From NCBI RefSeq assembly GCF_001428825.1, contig NZ_LMIT01000009.1:1-64000 (forward strand): a stretch of 64,000 nucleotides of DNA, in the 5' to 3' direction. The position numbers were made by a program, and so were the translations under genes. This document shows positions 51,851 through 61,447 of this stretch, in pieces. Below the pieces are notes generated by a model. It was not told the origin of the DNA. It did no database searches and was given only the letters and a program-made list of their open reading frames with translations. Every line of letters starts with the position of its first letter. The stretch's first letter is position 1. The stretch is from Nocardioides sp. Root240. Lineage in GTDB: Bacteria > Actinomycetota > Actinomycetes > Propionibacteriales > Nocardioidaceae.

Positions 51851-53320
51851 TCACCACGTGGCGACGAGCGTCTCCGGCACGTAGCCGTGCCGCACCCGTT
51901 GCGGGTGGTCGCCGACCGAGCGGTACGCGAGCTCCTTGCCGGTGTCGGTGTCGAGGACGGCGACGGCGTCGCTGCCGGACAGCGAGATCCAGCAGGTGTC
52001 GTCGAGGCCCTCGGTGGTCCAGTACGGCTTGAGGTAGCCGTGGCCGGTGGTGGCCTCGTCGAAGAGCGTGTAGTCGCCCGAGGCACGGTCGACCAGGGCG
52101 GCGTAGTCGTCCATGGTGCCGGCGACGCAGAGCGTGTCGCCGTCCTCGTTGATCGACAGCCCGTGGTGGGCGGAGTCGTTGACGTAGAGCTCGCGGAGCA
52201 TCGTGGGCACCCGGTTCGGGAGCCGCACCAGGCGGGTCACCGCGCCGACGCGCGGCTCCGGGACGCCGCCGAGGGTGTAGTCGACCTTGTTGTTGAGGTC
52301 GGGCGCCTGGGTGTCGAACTCGACGAAGCCGTGGAGGAACGAGACCTGGAAGTAGACGTAGCGCTCGTCGGGCGAGACGGCCATCGGCCGGACCGCGCTG
52401 CTCATGCTCGGGTAGCCGGCCTCGGCGAGCTCGCGGCCGATGCCCCAGCGGCGCAGGATCGAGAAGTCGGAGTTCTTCACCACCTGGAACCAGCGGTCGC
52501 CCTTGAGGGCGTCGAGGACCGGCAGGTCGCCGGGGGTGTAGACCAGCCCGATCGAGGCGTGGAAGATCTGCTCGCCGTCGTGGGTGTAGTTGCTCTCGTG
52601 CGGCGTCTCGCCCGAGGGGAAGGTCCGGGTGCGGTCGCCCATCCTCACGACGGTGCCGTCGGTGAGCGTCTCGTCGACCATGGAGTACTCGATGACCTGC
52701 CGCGCGGTGGAGTCCGAGACGAGCAGGCGGCGCCCGTCCGGCGACAGCGCCATGTGGTCGCTGCGGTGGCCGTCCATCGACTGCTCGCGCACGATGGAGT
52801 CGGGTGCGCCGGCGGTGGCCTTGGTGATGTCGATCCACACCACGTCGGCGAAGCTGGGCCGCGACACGGCGAGGTAGCGCCCGTCCTGCGTGGTGAACAT
52901 GTCGTCGACGAACTGGTCGTGGCCCTCGCCGGGGCCGTAGCGGATGAGCAGGAAGTAGGCCTGCGCGACCAGGTCCTTGCGGATGTCCGCGAGCTCCTGC
53001 GCCTTGTCCGGGACGAGGTCGACCCCGCGCTTGAGGACGGTGAAGTCGTGCGCGTCGACGATGCTGGCCGTTCCGGCCCAGTTGTTGCCGACCCACATCA
53101 CGTCGCGCAGGCCGGGGGCGCGCCGGGGCAGGGTCGTCGGGGCCGCGGGTACGCCGCCCGCGAGCGTCGTACCGGCGGCGCCCGTGGTGGCCGTCGCGCC
53201 CGAGCGCGCAGCGGGCACCTGGGCCGGCGCCGCGTCGGGAACCAGCAGCGGGAGCGCCGCCGCGCCGAGCGTGGCGATCGCGAGGGACAGGCGCAGGGGA
53301 GCACGAGAGGACGTCCGCAT
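51851..53320 (-). CDS. Secreted beta-propeller (YncE/YVTN-like) protein
   Basis: A 489-residue exported protein: signal peptide (LSLAIATLGAAALPLLVPDAAPA), an Ala/Thr-rich stretch, then repeated propeller blades (GTASIVDAHDFTVLKRG, MALSPDGRRLLVSDS, VRPMAVSPDERYVYFQVS, DAVAVLDTDTGKELA). Such proteins often bind surface ligands or act in metabolite sensing; the role here is unknown. ATG 53320 is preferred over an earlier in-frame GTG at 53353 because it puts the signal peptide at the N-terminus, but no good promoter or ribosome site decides it. Confidence 0.75.
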   Translation of the reverse strand: MRTSSRAPLRLSLAIATLGAAALPLLVPDAAPAQVPAARSGATATTGAAGTTLAGGVPAAPTTLPRRAPGLRDVMWVGNNWAGTASIVDAHDFTVLKRGVDLVPDKAQELADIRKDLVAQAYFLLIRYGPGEGHDQFVDDMFTTQDGRYLAVSRPSFADVVWIDITKATAGAPDSIVREQSMDGHRSDHMALSPDGRRLLVSDSTARQVIEYSMVDETLTDGTVVRMGDRTRTFPSGETPHESNYTHDGEQIFHASIGLVYTPGDLPVLDALKGDRWFQVVKNSDFSILRRWGIGRELAEAGYPSMSSAVRPMAVSPDERYVYFQVSFLHGFVEFDTQAPDLNNKVDYTLGGVPEPRVGAVTRLVRLPNRVPTMLRELYVNDSAHHGLSINEDGDTLCVAGTMDDYAALVDRASGDYTLFDEATTGHGYLKPYWTTEGLDDTCWISLSGSDAVAVLDTDTGKELAYRSVGDHPQRVRHGYVPETLVATW

Positions 53321-53372
53321 TACCTGACAACGATTCACGTTTGCCGGGGTCACGCCCGGCAGGTGGCTCCCG

Positions 53373-53825
53373 TCACAGGCCGGTCGAACGGCAGTCGCGG
53401 CGCCGCAGGGCCTGGACGTAGTCGTCCGGCGCGTCGGCGGCCTCCGCGGCGTTCGCGATCACGCCCAGGTACGACGCCGAGGGCAGCCCGCCCTCGTAGG
53501 CGTCCAGCACGTAGGTCCACGCCACGACCTCGCCCGCGAGCGTGGAGATCCGGACCTTCGTGCGGCGGTAGAGGCCCGAGTCGGCCGACTCCCACTGGTC
53601 GAGGTTCGGCTCGTCGAGCGGGCTGACGTCGTAGACGGCCACGAAGACCTGCTCGAACGGGTCCTGCACGATCGTCGCGAGCGCACCGTCCCAGCCGTGC
53701 TCCTCGCCGCCGAACGTGAGCCGCCACCCGGTCAGCCAGCCCGTCGTCTGCAGGGGCGAGTGGGGGCACCGCTCGCCCATCCGGATCGGGTCGAGGTTGG
53801 TGCCGTAGGCGGCGTACGACGTCAC
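53373..53825 (-). CDS. Gamma-glutamylcyclotransferase-like protein
   Basis: A 150-residue protein of the AIG2/GGCT fold. The substrate-binding loop is YAAYGTNLDP at the start, with VFVAVYDVSPLDEPNLDQWE carrying the middle helix and YVLDAYEGGLPSASYLGVI near the end. It may cleave gamma-glutamyl or related amides; the true substrate is unknown. TAGCCT (minus) six bases before GTG 53825 indicates a leaderless start. Confidence 0.82.
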   Translation of the reverse strand: MTSYAAYGTNLDPIRMGERCPHSPLQTTGWLTGWRLTFGGEEHGWDGALATIVQDPFEQVFVAVYDVSPLDEPNLDQWESADSGLYRRTKVRISTLAGEVVAWTYVLDAYEGGLPSASYLGVIANAAEAADAPDDYVQALRRRDCRSTGL

Positions 53826-53868
53826 GGGCTCAGGCTAGTGCCCCGCACGCCGCCCACGGGCGAGGCGC

Positions 53869-55059
53869 TCAGGCGCCCGTGTAGAGCAGGTGGTTCGCCG
53901 GGGTGGCGGGGGAGCAGATGATCAGCAGCACGCAGGACTTCGCCGTGCCGGTGACCTTGCCCTTCGTGGTCGCGGCGACGATCGCGTCACCGACGGCGGC
54001 TGGCGAGGCGGAGGGGTGGGTCTGCAGGTAGAGCGCCGCGGCGCCGGCGACGTGCGGGGACGCCATCGACGTACCGCTGATCGTGTTGGTGCCGCCGTTG
54101 AGCCAGGCCGAGGTGATGTCGACGCCCGGGGCGAACAGGTCGACGCACGTGCCGCGGTTGGAGAAGCTGGCCCGCGCGTCGTTGCGGTCGCTGGCCGCGA
54201 CCGTCAGCGCCGCGGGCACCCGGGCCGGCGACTTGGTGCACGCGTCAGCGTTCTCGTTGCCGGCCGCGACGGCCATGGTGACGCCGTCGGCGATGACCCG
54301 CTGGACGGCCGCGTCGAGCGCGGTGGACGCACCGCCACCGAGGCTCATGTTGGCCGCGGCGGGCCGGCCTGCCTGGTGGTTCGCGACGACCCAGTCGAGG
54401 CCGGCGATCACGGCGGAGTTCGAGCCGGAGCCGCTGCAGTCCAGGACCCGTACGCCGATCAGGCGCGCGCCCTTGGCCAGCCCGTACCGCGTGCCGCCGA
54501 TGGTGCCGGAGACGTGCGTGCCGTGGCCGTTGCAGTCGTCGGCGACGCCGTCGTTGTCGATCGTGTCCGTGCCGGACACCGCGCGGCCGCCGAGGTCGGG
54601 GTGCGTGGTCTGGATGCCGGTGTCCACGACGTACACGTCGACGCCGGCGCCCGTGGCGCCGTAGGTGTAGGCGTTGTCCAGGGGCAGGTTGCGCTGGTCG
54701 ACGCGGTCCTGGCCCCAGCTGCCCGTCGGGGTCTGGGTGTCGTTGATGTGGACCGTGCGGTCGAGCTCGACCGACTGCACGCGCGCGTCGCCGCGGAGCA
54801 CCGTGAGCAGCGAGTCGGTCAGCGTGGCGGCGAAGCCGGTGAGGGCGTGCGAGTAGACGTGGCTGACCGTCCCGCCCCGGCGTGCCACCAGCGACGTGGC
54901 CGCCGACCGGGCGTCGGTGCCGGGCTTGAGGGTGACGATGACGTCGAGCAGACCGGCTGCCCCTGCCTGCGCCGGGGCCGCCTGGGTCGGCGTGGGAACG
55001 GCCGCGAGACCGGCCAGCGCGAGCGCGCAGGCAGCGATGAATCCGAGAATCCGAGACAT
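53869..55059 (-). CDS. Secreted subtilisin-family (S8) serine protease
   Basis: A 396-residue secreted protease: signal peptide, inhibitor I9-type propeptide (about 38-110: [18 protein letters not shown]...), and a peptidase S8 domain with catalytic Asp in [10 protein letters not shown], His in [11 protein letters not shown] and Ser in [12 protein letters not shown]. Cys pairs (DDCNGHG, LDCSGSG) suggest disulfides as in proteinase K. The start is ATG 55059, with AGGAG nine bases upstream. It diverges from lpd. Confidence 0.93.
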   Translation of the reverse strand: MSRILGFIAACALALAGLAAVPTPTQAAPAQAGAAGLLDVIVTLKPGTDARSAATSLVARRGGTVSHVYSHALTGFAATLTDSLLTVLRGDARVQSVELDRTVHINDTQTPTGSWGQDRVDQRNLPLDNAYTYGATGAGVDVYVVDTGIQTTHPDLGGRAVSGTDTIDNDGVADDCNGHGTHVSGTIGGTRYGLAKGARLIGVRVLDCSGSGSNSAVIAGLDWVVANHQAGRPAAANMSLGGGASTALDAAVQRVIADGVTMAVAAGNENADACTKSPARVPAALTVAASDRNDARASFSNRGTCVDLFAPGVDITSAWLNGGTNTISGTSMASPHVAGAAALYLQTHPSASPAAVGDAIVAATTKGKVTGTAKSCVLLIICSPATPANHLLYTGA

Positions 55060-55177
55060 GTGGGAGCTACTCCTGGATCGTGGTCGGCGACCCCGGGTGC
55101 CGCCGTACCGATGAGTAGCCCGCACTCTGCCCGAGCGTGATGTGAGACACAAGCACACCCCCTACTAGGCTTGGGTC

Positions 55178-56578
55178 GTGACCCACTTCGATGTCCTCGT
55201 CCTCGGTGCCGGTCCCGGTGGATATGTCGCCGCGATCCGTGCCTCCCAGCTCGGCAAGTCCGTTGCCGTGATCGAGAAGAAGTACTGGGGCGGTGTGTGC
55301 CTGAACGTCGGGTGCATCCCGTCGAAGGCGCTGCTGAAGAACGCCGAGCTCGCGCACACGCTGACGCACGAGAAGGCCAAGTACGGCATCGAGGGCGACG
55401 CCACGATGGCCTACGGCCCCACGCACGCGCGCTCGCGCCAGGTGAGCGCCGGCATCGTCAAGGGCGTCCACTACCTGATGAAGAAGAACAAGGTCACCGA
55501 GGTCGACGGCTGGGGCACGCTGACCGGTCCGAAGACGGTCTCGGTCGCGCTCAACGACGGGTCGGTCCAGGAGTACACCTGCGACAACCTGATCATCGCG
55601 ACCGGCGCGACGGTCCGCAGCGTGCCGGGTGTGGAGCCCAACGGCAAGAACATCGTCACCTACGAGGAGCAGATCCTCGACGAGAACGTCCCGTCCTCGA
55701 TGGTCATCGGCGGGTCGGGTGCGATCGGTGTCGAGTTCGCCTACGTGATGAAGAACTTCGGCGTCGACGTCACGATCGTGGAGTTCCTGGACCGGATGGT
55801 CCCGACCGAGGACGCCGACGTGTCCAAGGAGCTCGCCAAGCACTACAAGAAGCTCGGCATCAAGGTGCTGACCTCGACCGCGGTCAAGGGCGTCGAGGAC
55901 ACCGGCTCCGGCGTGAAGGTCCGCATCGCGCCCGCCGGGGGTGGTGAGGAGCAGGTGCTGGAGGCCGACAAGTTCCTCGCGGCGTTCGGCTTCGCCCCGC
56001 GCGTCGAGGGCTACGGTCTCGAGGCGGCCGGGGTGAAGCTGACCGAGCGCGGCGCGGTCGAGATCGACGAGTTCTGCCGTACCAACGTCGAGGGCGTCTA
56101 CGCCATCGGCGACTGCACCGGCAAGATGATGCTCGCCCACGTCGCCGAGGCGCAGGGCATCGTGGCCGCCGAGACCATGTCGGGTGCCGAGACGATGCCG
56201 GTCGAGTACGACTTCGTCCCGCGCGCGACGTACTGCCAGCCCCAGATCGGCTCGTTCGGCTACTCCGAGCAGCAGGCCAAGGACAAGGGCTACGACGTCA
56301 AGACCGCCACCTTCCCCTTCTCCGCCAACGGCAAGGCCCAGGGCCTCGGCGAGGGCGTCGGCTTCGTGAAGATCGTCGCGGACGCCGAGTACAACGAGAT
56401 CCTCGGCGCCCACATGATCGGCCCCGACGTCACCGAGCTCCTGCCCGCGCTGACCCTCGCGCAGAAGTGGGACCTGACCGCCGACGAGGTGGGCCGCAAC
56501 GTGTTCGCCCACCCGACGCTGTCCGAGGCCGTCAAGGAGGCGATCCACGGGATCGCCGGCCACATGATCAACCTCTGA
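55178..56578 (+). CDS. lpd: Dihydrolipoyl dehydrogenase (E3)
   Basis: A 466-residue flavoprotein that reoxidises dihydrolipoamide in the pyruvate and 2-oxoglutarate dehydrogenase complexes. The FAD motif [12 protein letters not shown], redox-active Cys pair [16 protein letters not shown] motif [25 protein letters not shown] and the C-terminal His-Glu pair in [10 protein letters not shown] are all present. TAGGCT (55166-55171) lies six bases before the GTG, so it is leaderless. Two tandem hairpins follow the stop. Confidence 0.95.
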   Translation: MTHFDVLVLGAGPGGYVAAIRASQLGKSVAVIEKKYWGGVCLNVGCIPSKALLKNAELAHTLTHEKAKYGIEGDATMAYGPTHARSRQVSAGIVKGVHYLMKKNKVTEVDGWGTLTGPKTVSVALNDGSVQEYTCDNLIIATGATVRSVPGVEPNGKNIVTYEEQILDENVPSSMVIGGSGAIGVEFAYVMKNFGVDVTIVEFLDRMVPTEDADVSKELAKHYKKLGIKVLTSTAVKGVEDTGSGVKVRIAPAGGGEEQVLEADKFLAAFGFAPRVEGYGLEAAGVKLTERGAVEIDEFCRTNVEGVYAIGDCTGKMMLAHVAEAQGIVAAETMSGAETMPVEYDFVPRATYCQPQIGSFGYSEQQAKDKGYDVKTATFPFSANGKAQGLGEGVGFVKIVADAEYNEILGAHMIGPDVTELLPALTLAQKWDLTADEVGRNVFAHPTLSEAVKEAIHGIAGHMINL

Positions 56579-56638
56579 ACAGGACCTTCGACCTGTTCTC
56601 CTGAGTAGGCGGACTCACGCGCGCGTGGGTCCGCCTAC
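56577..56638 (+). terminator. Tandem terminator hairpins after lpd
   Basis: GAACAGG (56577-56583) pairs with CCTGTTC (56592-56598). A second, stronger hairpin has GTAGGCGGAC (56605-56614) and GTCCGCCTAC (56629-56638) with CACGCG/CGCGTG continuing the stem inside. The first begins within the lpd stop codon. Confidence 0.75.
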
Positions 56639-56652
56639 GCAATTCTCGGGCC

Positions 56653-57420
56653 ATGAAGGATCTCCGGCGCCTCGTCGTCACCCTCGTCATCGGCTCGTTC
56701 AGCATCGCCGCAGTGCTCGGCATCGGGGCTCTGCTGAGCGGCGGCTTCGACGACACCCAGGCCCGGGTGCTCGGGACGACCGTGGTCATCGGGGTGGAGT
56801 CGACCGTCGTGCTGTGCCTGCTGGCGCTGGTCGGCCATCGGTGGGTACCGCTGGCGCTGCTCGGCGGTGCCGCCTCGGTCGTGGCCACCGTCGCCGCGCT
56901 CGTGCTGGTGTGGGGAGACTCGGTGTGGGACTCCGACGGCTGGGAGGGCCTGCTCCGCACCTTCGCGGTGAGCGCCATCGTGGCCGGTACGGCGGCGCAG
57001 TTCTCCCTCCTCATCGCGCTCGTCCTGCGGCCGGGACGTGAGCAGCGGAGCCTGGAGGGCCTGCTCCTGGCCAGCGGCATCACTGGAGCGCTGGTCGCAC
57101 TGCTGGCCATCGGCCCGATCCTTGCCGAGGCGGACCCGGGCGGCGGCTACTGGCGCCTGTTCGGCGTCCTCGCCATCCTCGACGTGCTGGGCAGCGTCGT
57201 CCTCATCGCCCTCGGCGGCTTCGGCCGCGCTCGCCAAGGGGGCGGCCGCACCACCGTCGCGACCTCCGCACCCCGGCCGCGCACGACGCTGCCGGCGCCC
57301 CTCGACATCCGGCTCAGCGACGAGCAGCAGCGCCGCGTCTCCAGCTTCGCGCTCGCCCACGGCACCACCCCCAACCGCGTGCTCGAGGCGGCCCTGGACG
57401 CCTTCCTCCCGCGGAGCTGA
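56653..57420 (+). CDS. Membrane protein of unknown function
   Basis: A 255-residue protein with about six hydrophobic helices (residues 8-180), a Thr/Pro/Arg-rich linker and a C-terminal soluble segment (LDIRLSDEQQRRVSSFALAHG then NRVLEAALDAFL) that could form a small ribbon-helix-helix-like or helical domain. I recognise no family. It converges on the kinase operon with a short gap. An AATTCT hexamer six bases before the ATG may allow leaderless expression. Confidence 0.6.
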   Translation: MKDLRRLVVTLVIGSFSIAAVLGIGALLSGGFDDTQARVLGTTVVIGVESTVVLCLLALVGHRWVPLALLGGAASVVATVAALVLVWGDSVWDSDGWEGLLRTFAVSAIVAGTAAQFSLLIALVLRPGREQRSLEGLLLASGITGALVALLAIGPILAEADPGGGYWRLFGVLAILDVLGSVVLIALGGFGRARQGGGRTTVATSAPRPRTTLPAPLDIRLSDEQQRRVSSFALAHGTTPNRVLEAALDAFLPRS

Positions 57421-57438
57421 CGGCCGCCCGGGAACCGG

Positions 57439-58134
57439 TCAGGAGGAGCTCGGCAGGCCGTCGAGCATGCTGAGGTCCTCGGCGGTGATGATCCGTGCGG
57501 CCAGCACGTACTCGACCAGCCGGATCCGGCGGTTGCTGGCCGTGCGGTCCGCGCTGCCGTGGAGGCCGCGGACACCGAGCTTCGTGAACTTCTCGCAGAC
57601 GTTGTCGATCTTGCGGTTGAAGCGGGTCATCGTCCAGCCGAGTCGCTCGGCCGCTGCCCGGGACGGCGGGATGGCGCCCGCGCCGCGCTGGTCGCGACGC
57701 AGGATGTCCTCGGCCAGGGCGACGAGCAGCAGTGTCTGGTCAGGGGTCAGGCTGACCCGTCCGAGCGTCGTCTGTCCGTCGATCTCGCGGACGTCGGCGA
57801 CCTGCACGAACTTCGGCTCGTGGTTGAACACGTCGAACTCGTAGGTCGTCGGTCCCGCCGTGAACCAGATGACGGTCTGGGGGAAGACGAGCGGGACGCG
57901 TGCTCCGGGGGCGAGCCACGACTGCACCAGGCCGTGCTGGTCGGCGATCGTGGCGGTGATGGCCGTCCCGACGTTCGCGATCCAGAGCAGGTCGTCGGCG
58001 AGCGAGAACTCGAGGAAGCGCCGGTGGAGATAGGGGTTGTCGTCGATGACGATGTCGCCCTCTCGGCCCATCACGACCAGCGCGCCCTCGTTGAGGCGGT
58101 AGCGCTCGCCGCAGAAGTCGATGGTGGCGGTCAT
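57439..58134 (-). CDS. FHA-like protein with C-terminal HTH, end of phospho-signalling operon
   Basis: A 231-residue protein. The N-terminal half looks like a divergent FHA domain (VVMGREGDIVIDDNPYLHRRF, then IANVGTAITATI in place of the usual SSNGT), which would bind phosphothreonine. The C-terminal half is a winged helix (AAAERLGWTMTRFNRKIDNVCEKF), so it may be a DNA-binding target of the kinase upstream. Its start overlaps the kinase stop by one base (TGATG). The DNA target is unknown. Confidence 0.7.
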   Translation of the reverse strand: MTATIDFCGERYRLNEGALVVMGREGDIVIDDNPYLHRRFLEFSLADDLLWIANVGTAITATIADQHGLVQSWLAPGARVPLVFPQTVIWFTAGPTTYEFDVFNHEPKFVQVADVREIDGQTTLGRVSLTPDQTLLLVALAEDILRRDQRGAGAIPPSRAAAERLGWTMTRFNRKIDNVCEKFTKLGVRGLHGSADRTASNRRIRLVEYVLAARIITAEDLSMLDGLPSSS

Positions 58135-59747
58135 CAGGGAGTCCAGCACTTCTCGAAGGGGCCGGCGGACGATCCGTCCCGGGACAGCTGGAGGTGGACG
58201 CAGATCTTCGTCGGGCCGAACGCCACAGGTAGCTCGAGGCGCGCAGTCTTCGCGTCCTGGGGTGCGTAGCCGCCGACGCCGTCCGCCTGCGCGGTCCACC
58301 GGAAGTCGACGTCGGAGTCCGCTCCTCGCGCCACGAAGGTGACCTTCTGGCCCAGCCCGCTGCCCACTGTGCGAACGGTGATCGTGGGCGTGGCGATCGG
58401 GTCGGAAAGTCCGCCGCCGATCACGTCGTCCGGATCGCTCGGGCCGGCGGCGGACGGTGTCGGCTCGGACGGGTCCTCGTCGCCCGACGAAGCGAGCAGG
58501 GCGGCCAGGATTCCCCCTGCCAGGACCACGACCGCGACGGCAGCGAGGACCAGGCCACGACGGGGACCCGGCGTGCGTGCCGGGGTCGGGCCGGCCGGCG
58601 CTGTCGGGGTGACGACGGCCGGCCGCATCTCGGTGGCCTGAGCCGGCGACGGTGCGGTCGACGGGACCACGTCAGGCACGCGGCGCTCGGTGAGCTCACT
58701 GGCAGGGGCCGCGGCAGGGGGCGGCGGCGGGACGGCCGGAGCCGGGGCGCTCGGGCGGACCATCACCGGTCGCTTCATCATGGTGATGCCGTCGTCGTCG
58801 CTCACGACCTGCGCTGGGACGGGACCAGCAGGCGTGGCGGGCGGCGCGTAGGACGCCTCCGGTGGTGCGGGAGGCAATTCCTCCGTCTCCAGCACGACGA
58901 TCTCGGTGCGCGCGAGCCGCAGCTCCTGCTCGACGCGCTGGAGGTGTCGAGCGAACTCCAGTGCCGAGCGGGGGCGGTGCGCCGGGTCCTTCGCCATCGC
59001 CTGCTGGAGCAGCCGGTCGAGGCTGGTCGGTGCGTCCGCGCGACCGACAGCGGGCGGACGGCCGTGCAGGATCCGGCTGAACAGGGCGCGTTCGCCGTTG
59101 TCGCCGGGGGAGGAGAAGGGCGATCGGCCGACGAGCAGGTGCCAGATCGTCGCGGCGAGCGAGTACACGTCGGACGCGGCCGAGCCGTTCGACTTCCCGG
59201 TCAGGACCTCCGGCGGCGACCACGGCATCGAGACGCCGAGTGAGTCGTCGTCCTCCGCGCGGTCACCGCGCCCGGCGATGCCGAAGTCGCTCAGGGCCGG
59301 TACGCCGTAGGAGCTGACGAGGACGTTGGCCGGCTTGATGTCGCGGTGGATGATGCCCGAGCGGTGTGCGGTCTCGACCGCGCTGGCCAGCTGGATGCCG
59401 GTGCGCAGTGCGTCCGGCACCGACATCTGCTCCTTCGCGACGCGGGCACCGAGGTCCGGCGGAGGGAAGTAGCGCATCGCGAGGTACGGACGGCCGTCGG
59501 GTGCCGTACCCGCGCCGAGGACCGGGACGATGAACGGGTGCTCGGCGAGCTCCGCCATGACGTCGGCCTCGGCCGCGAACTGACGGCGCTGGTTGTCGTC
59601 GAGCACGTCGGACTTGAGCAGCTTGACCGCGACCTTGAGCCGGGGGTGGTCCTGCTCGTAGAGGAAGACGTCGGAGAAACCGCCGGATCCGAGCTTCTCG
59701 ATGCACCGCATTCCCGGCAGGTCGGGACCTTCACGGAGCGCGGTCAC
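58134..59747 (-). CDS. Membrane Ser/Thr protein kinase (PknB/STPK type)
   Basis: A 537-residue STPK. Kinase domain residues ~12-275: LGSGGFSDVFLY (P-loop), VAVKLLKS (Lys), IIHRDIKPANVLV (catalytic Asp), SDFGIAG (DFG), SPPEVL (APE-like). A Pro/Ala-rich juxtamembrane linker leads to one membrane helix (GLVLAAVAVVVLAGGILAAL) and an outer domain with Cys pair (KICVHLQL, FEKCWTP). The outer domain is not PASTA, so the signal differs from PknB. It is coupled to the FHA/zinc-ribbon gene (GTGA). Confidence 0.92.
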   Translation of the reverse strand: MTALREGPDLPGMRCIEKLGSGGFSDVFLYEQDHPRLKVAVKLLKSDVLDDNQRRQFAAEADVMAELAEHPFIVPVLGAGTAPDGRPYLAMRYFPPPDLGARVAKEQMSVPDALRTGIQLASAVETAHRSGIIHRDIKPANVLVSSYGVPALSDFGIAGRGDRAEDDDSLGVSMPWSPPEVLTGKSNGSAASDVYSLAATIWHLLVGRSPFSSPGDNGERALFSRILHGRPPAVGRADAPTSLDRLLQQAMAKDPAHRPRSALEFARHLQRVEQELRLARTEIVVLETEELPPAPPEASYAPPATPAGPVPAQVVSDDDGITMMKRPVMVRPSAPAPAVPPPPPAAAPASELTERRVPDVVPSTAPSPAQATEMRPAVVTPTAPAGPTPARTPGPRRGLVLAAVAVVVLAGGILAALLASSGDEDPSEPTPSAAGPSDPDDVIGGGLSDPIATPTITVRTVGSGLGQKVTFVARGADSDVDFRWTAQADGVGGYAPQDAKTARLELPVAFGPTKICVHLQLSRDGSSAGPFEKCWTP

Positions 59748-61447
59748 TCGGTCACCTCGAAGGTGTAGCGCACGTCGCCCGCCAGGGTGAGCACGGTGCC
59801 CGCCTCGATCAGGTAGTCCTCGCCGGACCGGAGCTTCTCGACCTCACCGCCAGGGAGCTGGATCTCGGTGCCGTTCGACGAGCCGAGGTCGCGCACGAGG
59901 ACCTGCCAGCCGTCGAGGGCGACGTGCAGGTGGTTGCGGCTGATGCCGGGGTCGGCGATCTTGACCAGGTTCGGCTGACTGGCCGCCCGGCTTGCGGATG
60001 CCTGCGGCGAGCGTCCGAAGACCACGTCGCGGTCGAGCTGCACGGTCTCGCCGGCCTCGCTGCGGAGAAGGCCGAGCGTGGGCCGGGGCACCTCGGTCGG
60101 ATGCGCGGCCTCCACCGTGGCCCCGCAGACGCGGCAGCGGTCCTGCTCGGGAGGGGTCGGGTGACCGGCCGGGCAGCGCACGGCCAGCACCGACGGGCCG
60201 ACGACGCCGTGGTCTCCCATGGCGGCCAGCAGCTCGGCGCGGCTCATCGTCAGGGCGGCGGACTCGTCATCGGCCGCGGCCGGCGCTGCCGGCGGCGCGG
60301 GAGGCGGTGTGGAGGGTGGTGGAGGCGGGGGCACCGACGCCGACGGGGGCGCGCTGACGGGCAACGACGCCGTCGGGGGCGGTCCCACCGGCGGCGGGGC
60401 GCTCGGGGGTGGACTGGACGGGGGCGGTCCCACCGGCGGCGGGGGGACCGGTGGCGCGGACGGTACGTCGACGGACCCACCGGTGAGCCAGGGGAGGCCG
60501 TCGATCAAGCCGCTCGTCGAGCTCGCCGGGGGTGCGGGCGGCGCCCCGGCGGACGGCGGAGATGCCGGCGGGGGTGGTAGGCGCTGGTCCAGCTCGGGAA
60601 GGTCACCTGTCCAGATCGCGGTGGTACCGCTGGGCGGGGCGACCGTGGCCACCGACGGCTCCCGCACGTCGTCCGTCGTACCCGGCGCCTCGAGGAGCGC
60701 CGCGAGGGTCGCGGAGCCCGGATCGGCAGGATCGTCCTCCGACTCGTCCTCCTCGGCGTCGCGGGCGAGGCGGGCGAGGAAGGCATCCCTGTCCTGGGTT
60801 CCCGCGAACAGGTCGGAGTAGTCGGGGGCGCCGGAAGGTTCGGGCTCGGGCACGTCGGCGGGGGCCTCGTCCGGCACCTCGACGGGCGCGGGATCCGGCT
60901 CCTCGAGGAGCTCGGGATCCTCCGCGACGTCGGGCACCCCGGGGGTGTCGACGACGTCCGGGACCTCGGGCGCGGGGGGCGCGGTCACGACGCCGTCCGA
61001 GGTCTCGATGGCGAACAGATCGATCCGCGACGCCTGGGCGATGCCCAGCCCGACCGGCACTCCCGTGGTGGTCTCGTCACTGCTCGCCGCCTGGTGGCGG
61101 AGCTGGATGTGGTCCACCGGAACCGGCAGCTCGATGTCGGTCCAGCTCCCGCCGCCCGCCTCGACGACCCGTTCCTCGTTGCCGACGCGCACGGTCACGA
61201 CGGCGTCGCGGCGCACGACGACGCGCAGCGCCTCGGGTCCGTGCACCACCAGGGCGAAGCCCGGCAACGTGGCGAGGCCCTGGCCCAGGAGGGTGTCGAG
61301 GACGTCGTCGACGCCGGCGCCCGCGCGCAGCCGCCCCCACGCGGCAGCGACGCGCTCGTCGGTGACGGCCAGGTCCGCCAGGAGCCAGCCGTTCGGGGTG
61401 GTGGCACCTGCCCAGGAGCCGGGTCGGTAGCTGCCCTCGTAGGTCAT
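59744..61447 (-). CDS. Zinc-ribbon and FHA-domain protein with proline-rich linker
   Basis: A 567-residue protein. An N-terminal domain of about 165 residues is followed by long acidic and Pro-rich stretches (PPPPVGPPPSSPPP type), then a Cys4 zinc ribbon (VRCPAGHPTPPEQDRCRVCG) and a C-terminal FHA domain (DVVFGRSP, ISRNHLHVAL, DLGSSNGT). It should bind phosphothreonine made by the kinase encoded next. Overlaps link it to both the phosphatase and kinase genes. Confidence 0.85.
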   Translation of the reverse strand: MTYEGSYRPGSWAGATTPNGWLLADLAVTDERVAAAWGRLRAGAGVDDVLDTLLGQGLATLPGFALVVHGPEALRVVVRRDAVVTVRVGNEERVVEAGGGSWTDIELPVPVDHIQLRHQAASSDETTTGVPVGLGIAQASRIDLFAIETSDGVVTAPPAPEVPDVVDTPGVPDVAEDPELLEEPDPAPVEVPDEAPADVPEPEPSGAPDYSDLFAGTQDRDAFLARLARDAEEDESEDDPADPGSATLAALLEAPGTTDDVREPSVATVAPPSGTTAIWTGDLPELDQRLPPPPASPPSAGAPPAPPASSTSGLIDGLPWLTGGSVDVPSAPPVPPPPVGPPPSSPPPSAPPPVGPPPTASLPVSAPPSASVPPPPPPSTPPPAPPAAPAAADDESAALTMSRAELLAAMGDHGVVGPSVLAVRCPAGHPTPPEQDRCRVCGATVEAAHPTEVPRPTLGLLRSEAGETVQLDRDVVFGRSPQASASRAASQPNLVKIADPGISRNHLHVALDGWQVLVRDLGSSNGTEIQLPGGEVEKLRSGEDYLIEAGTVLTLAGDVRYTFEVTE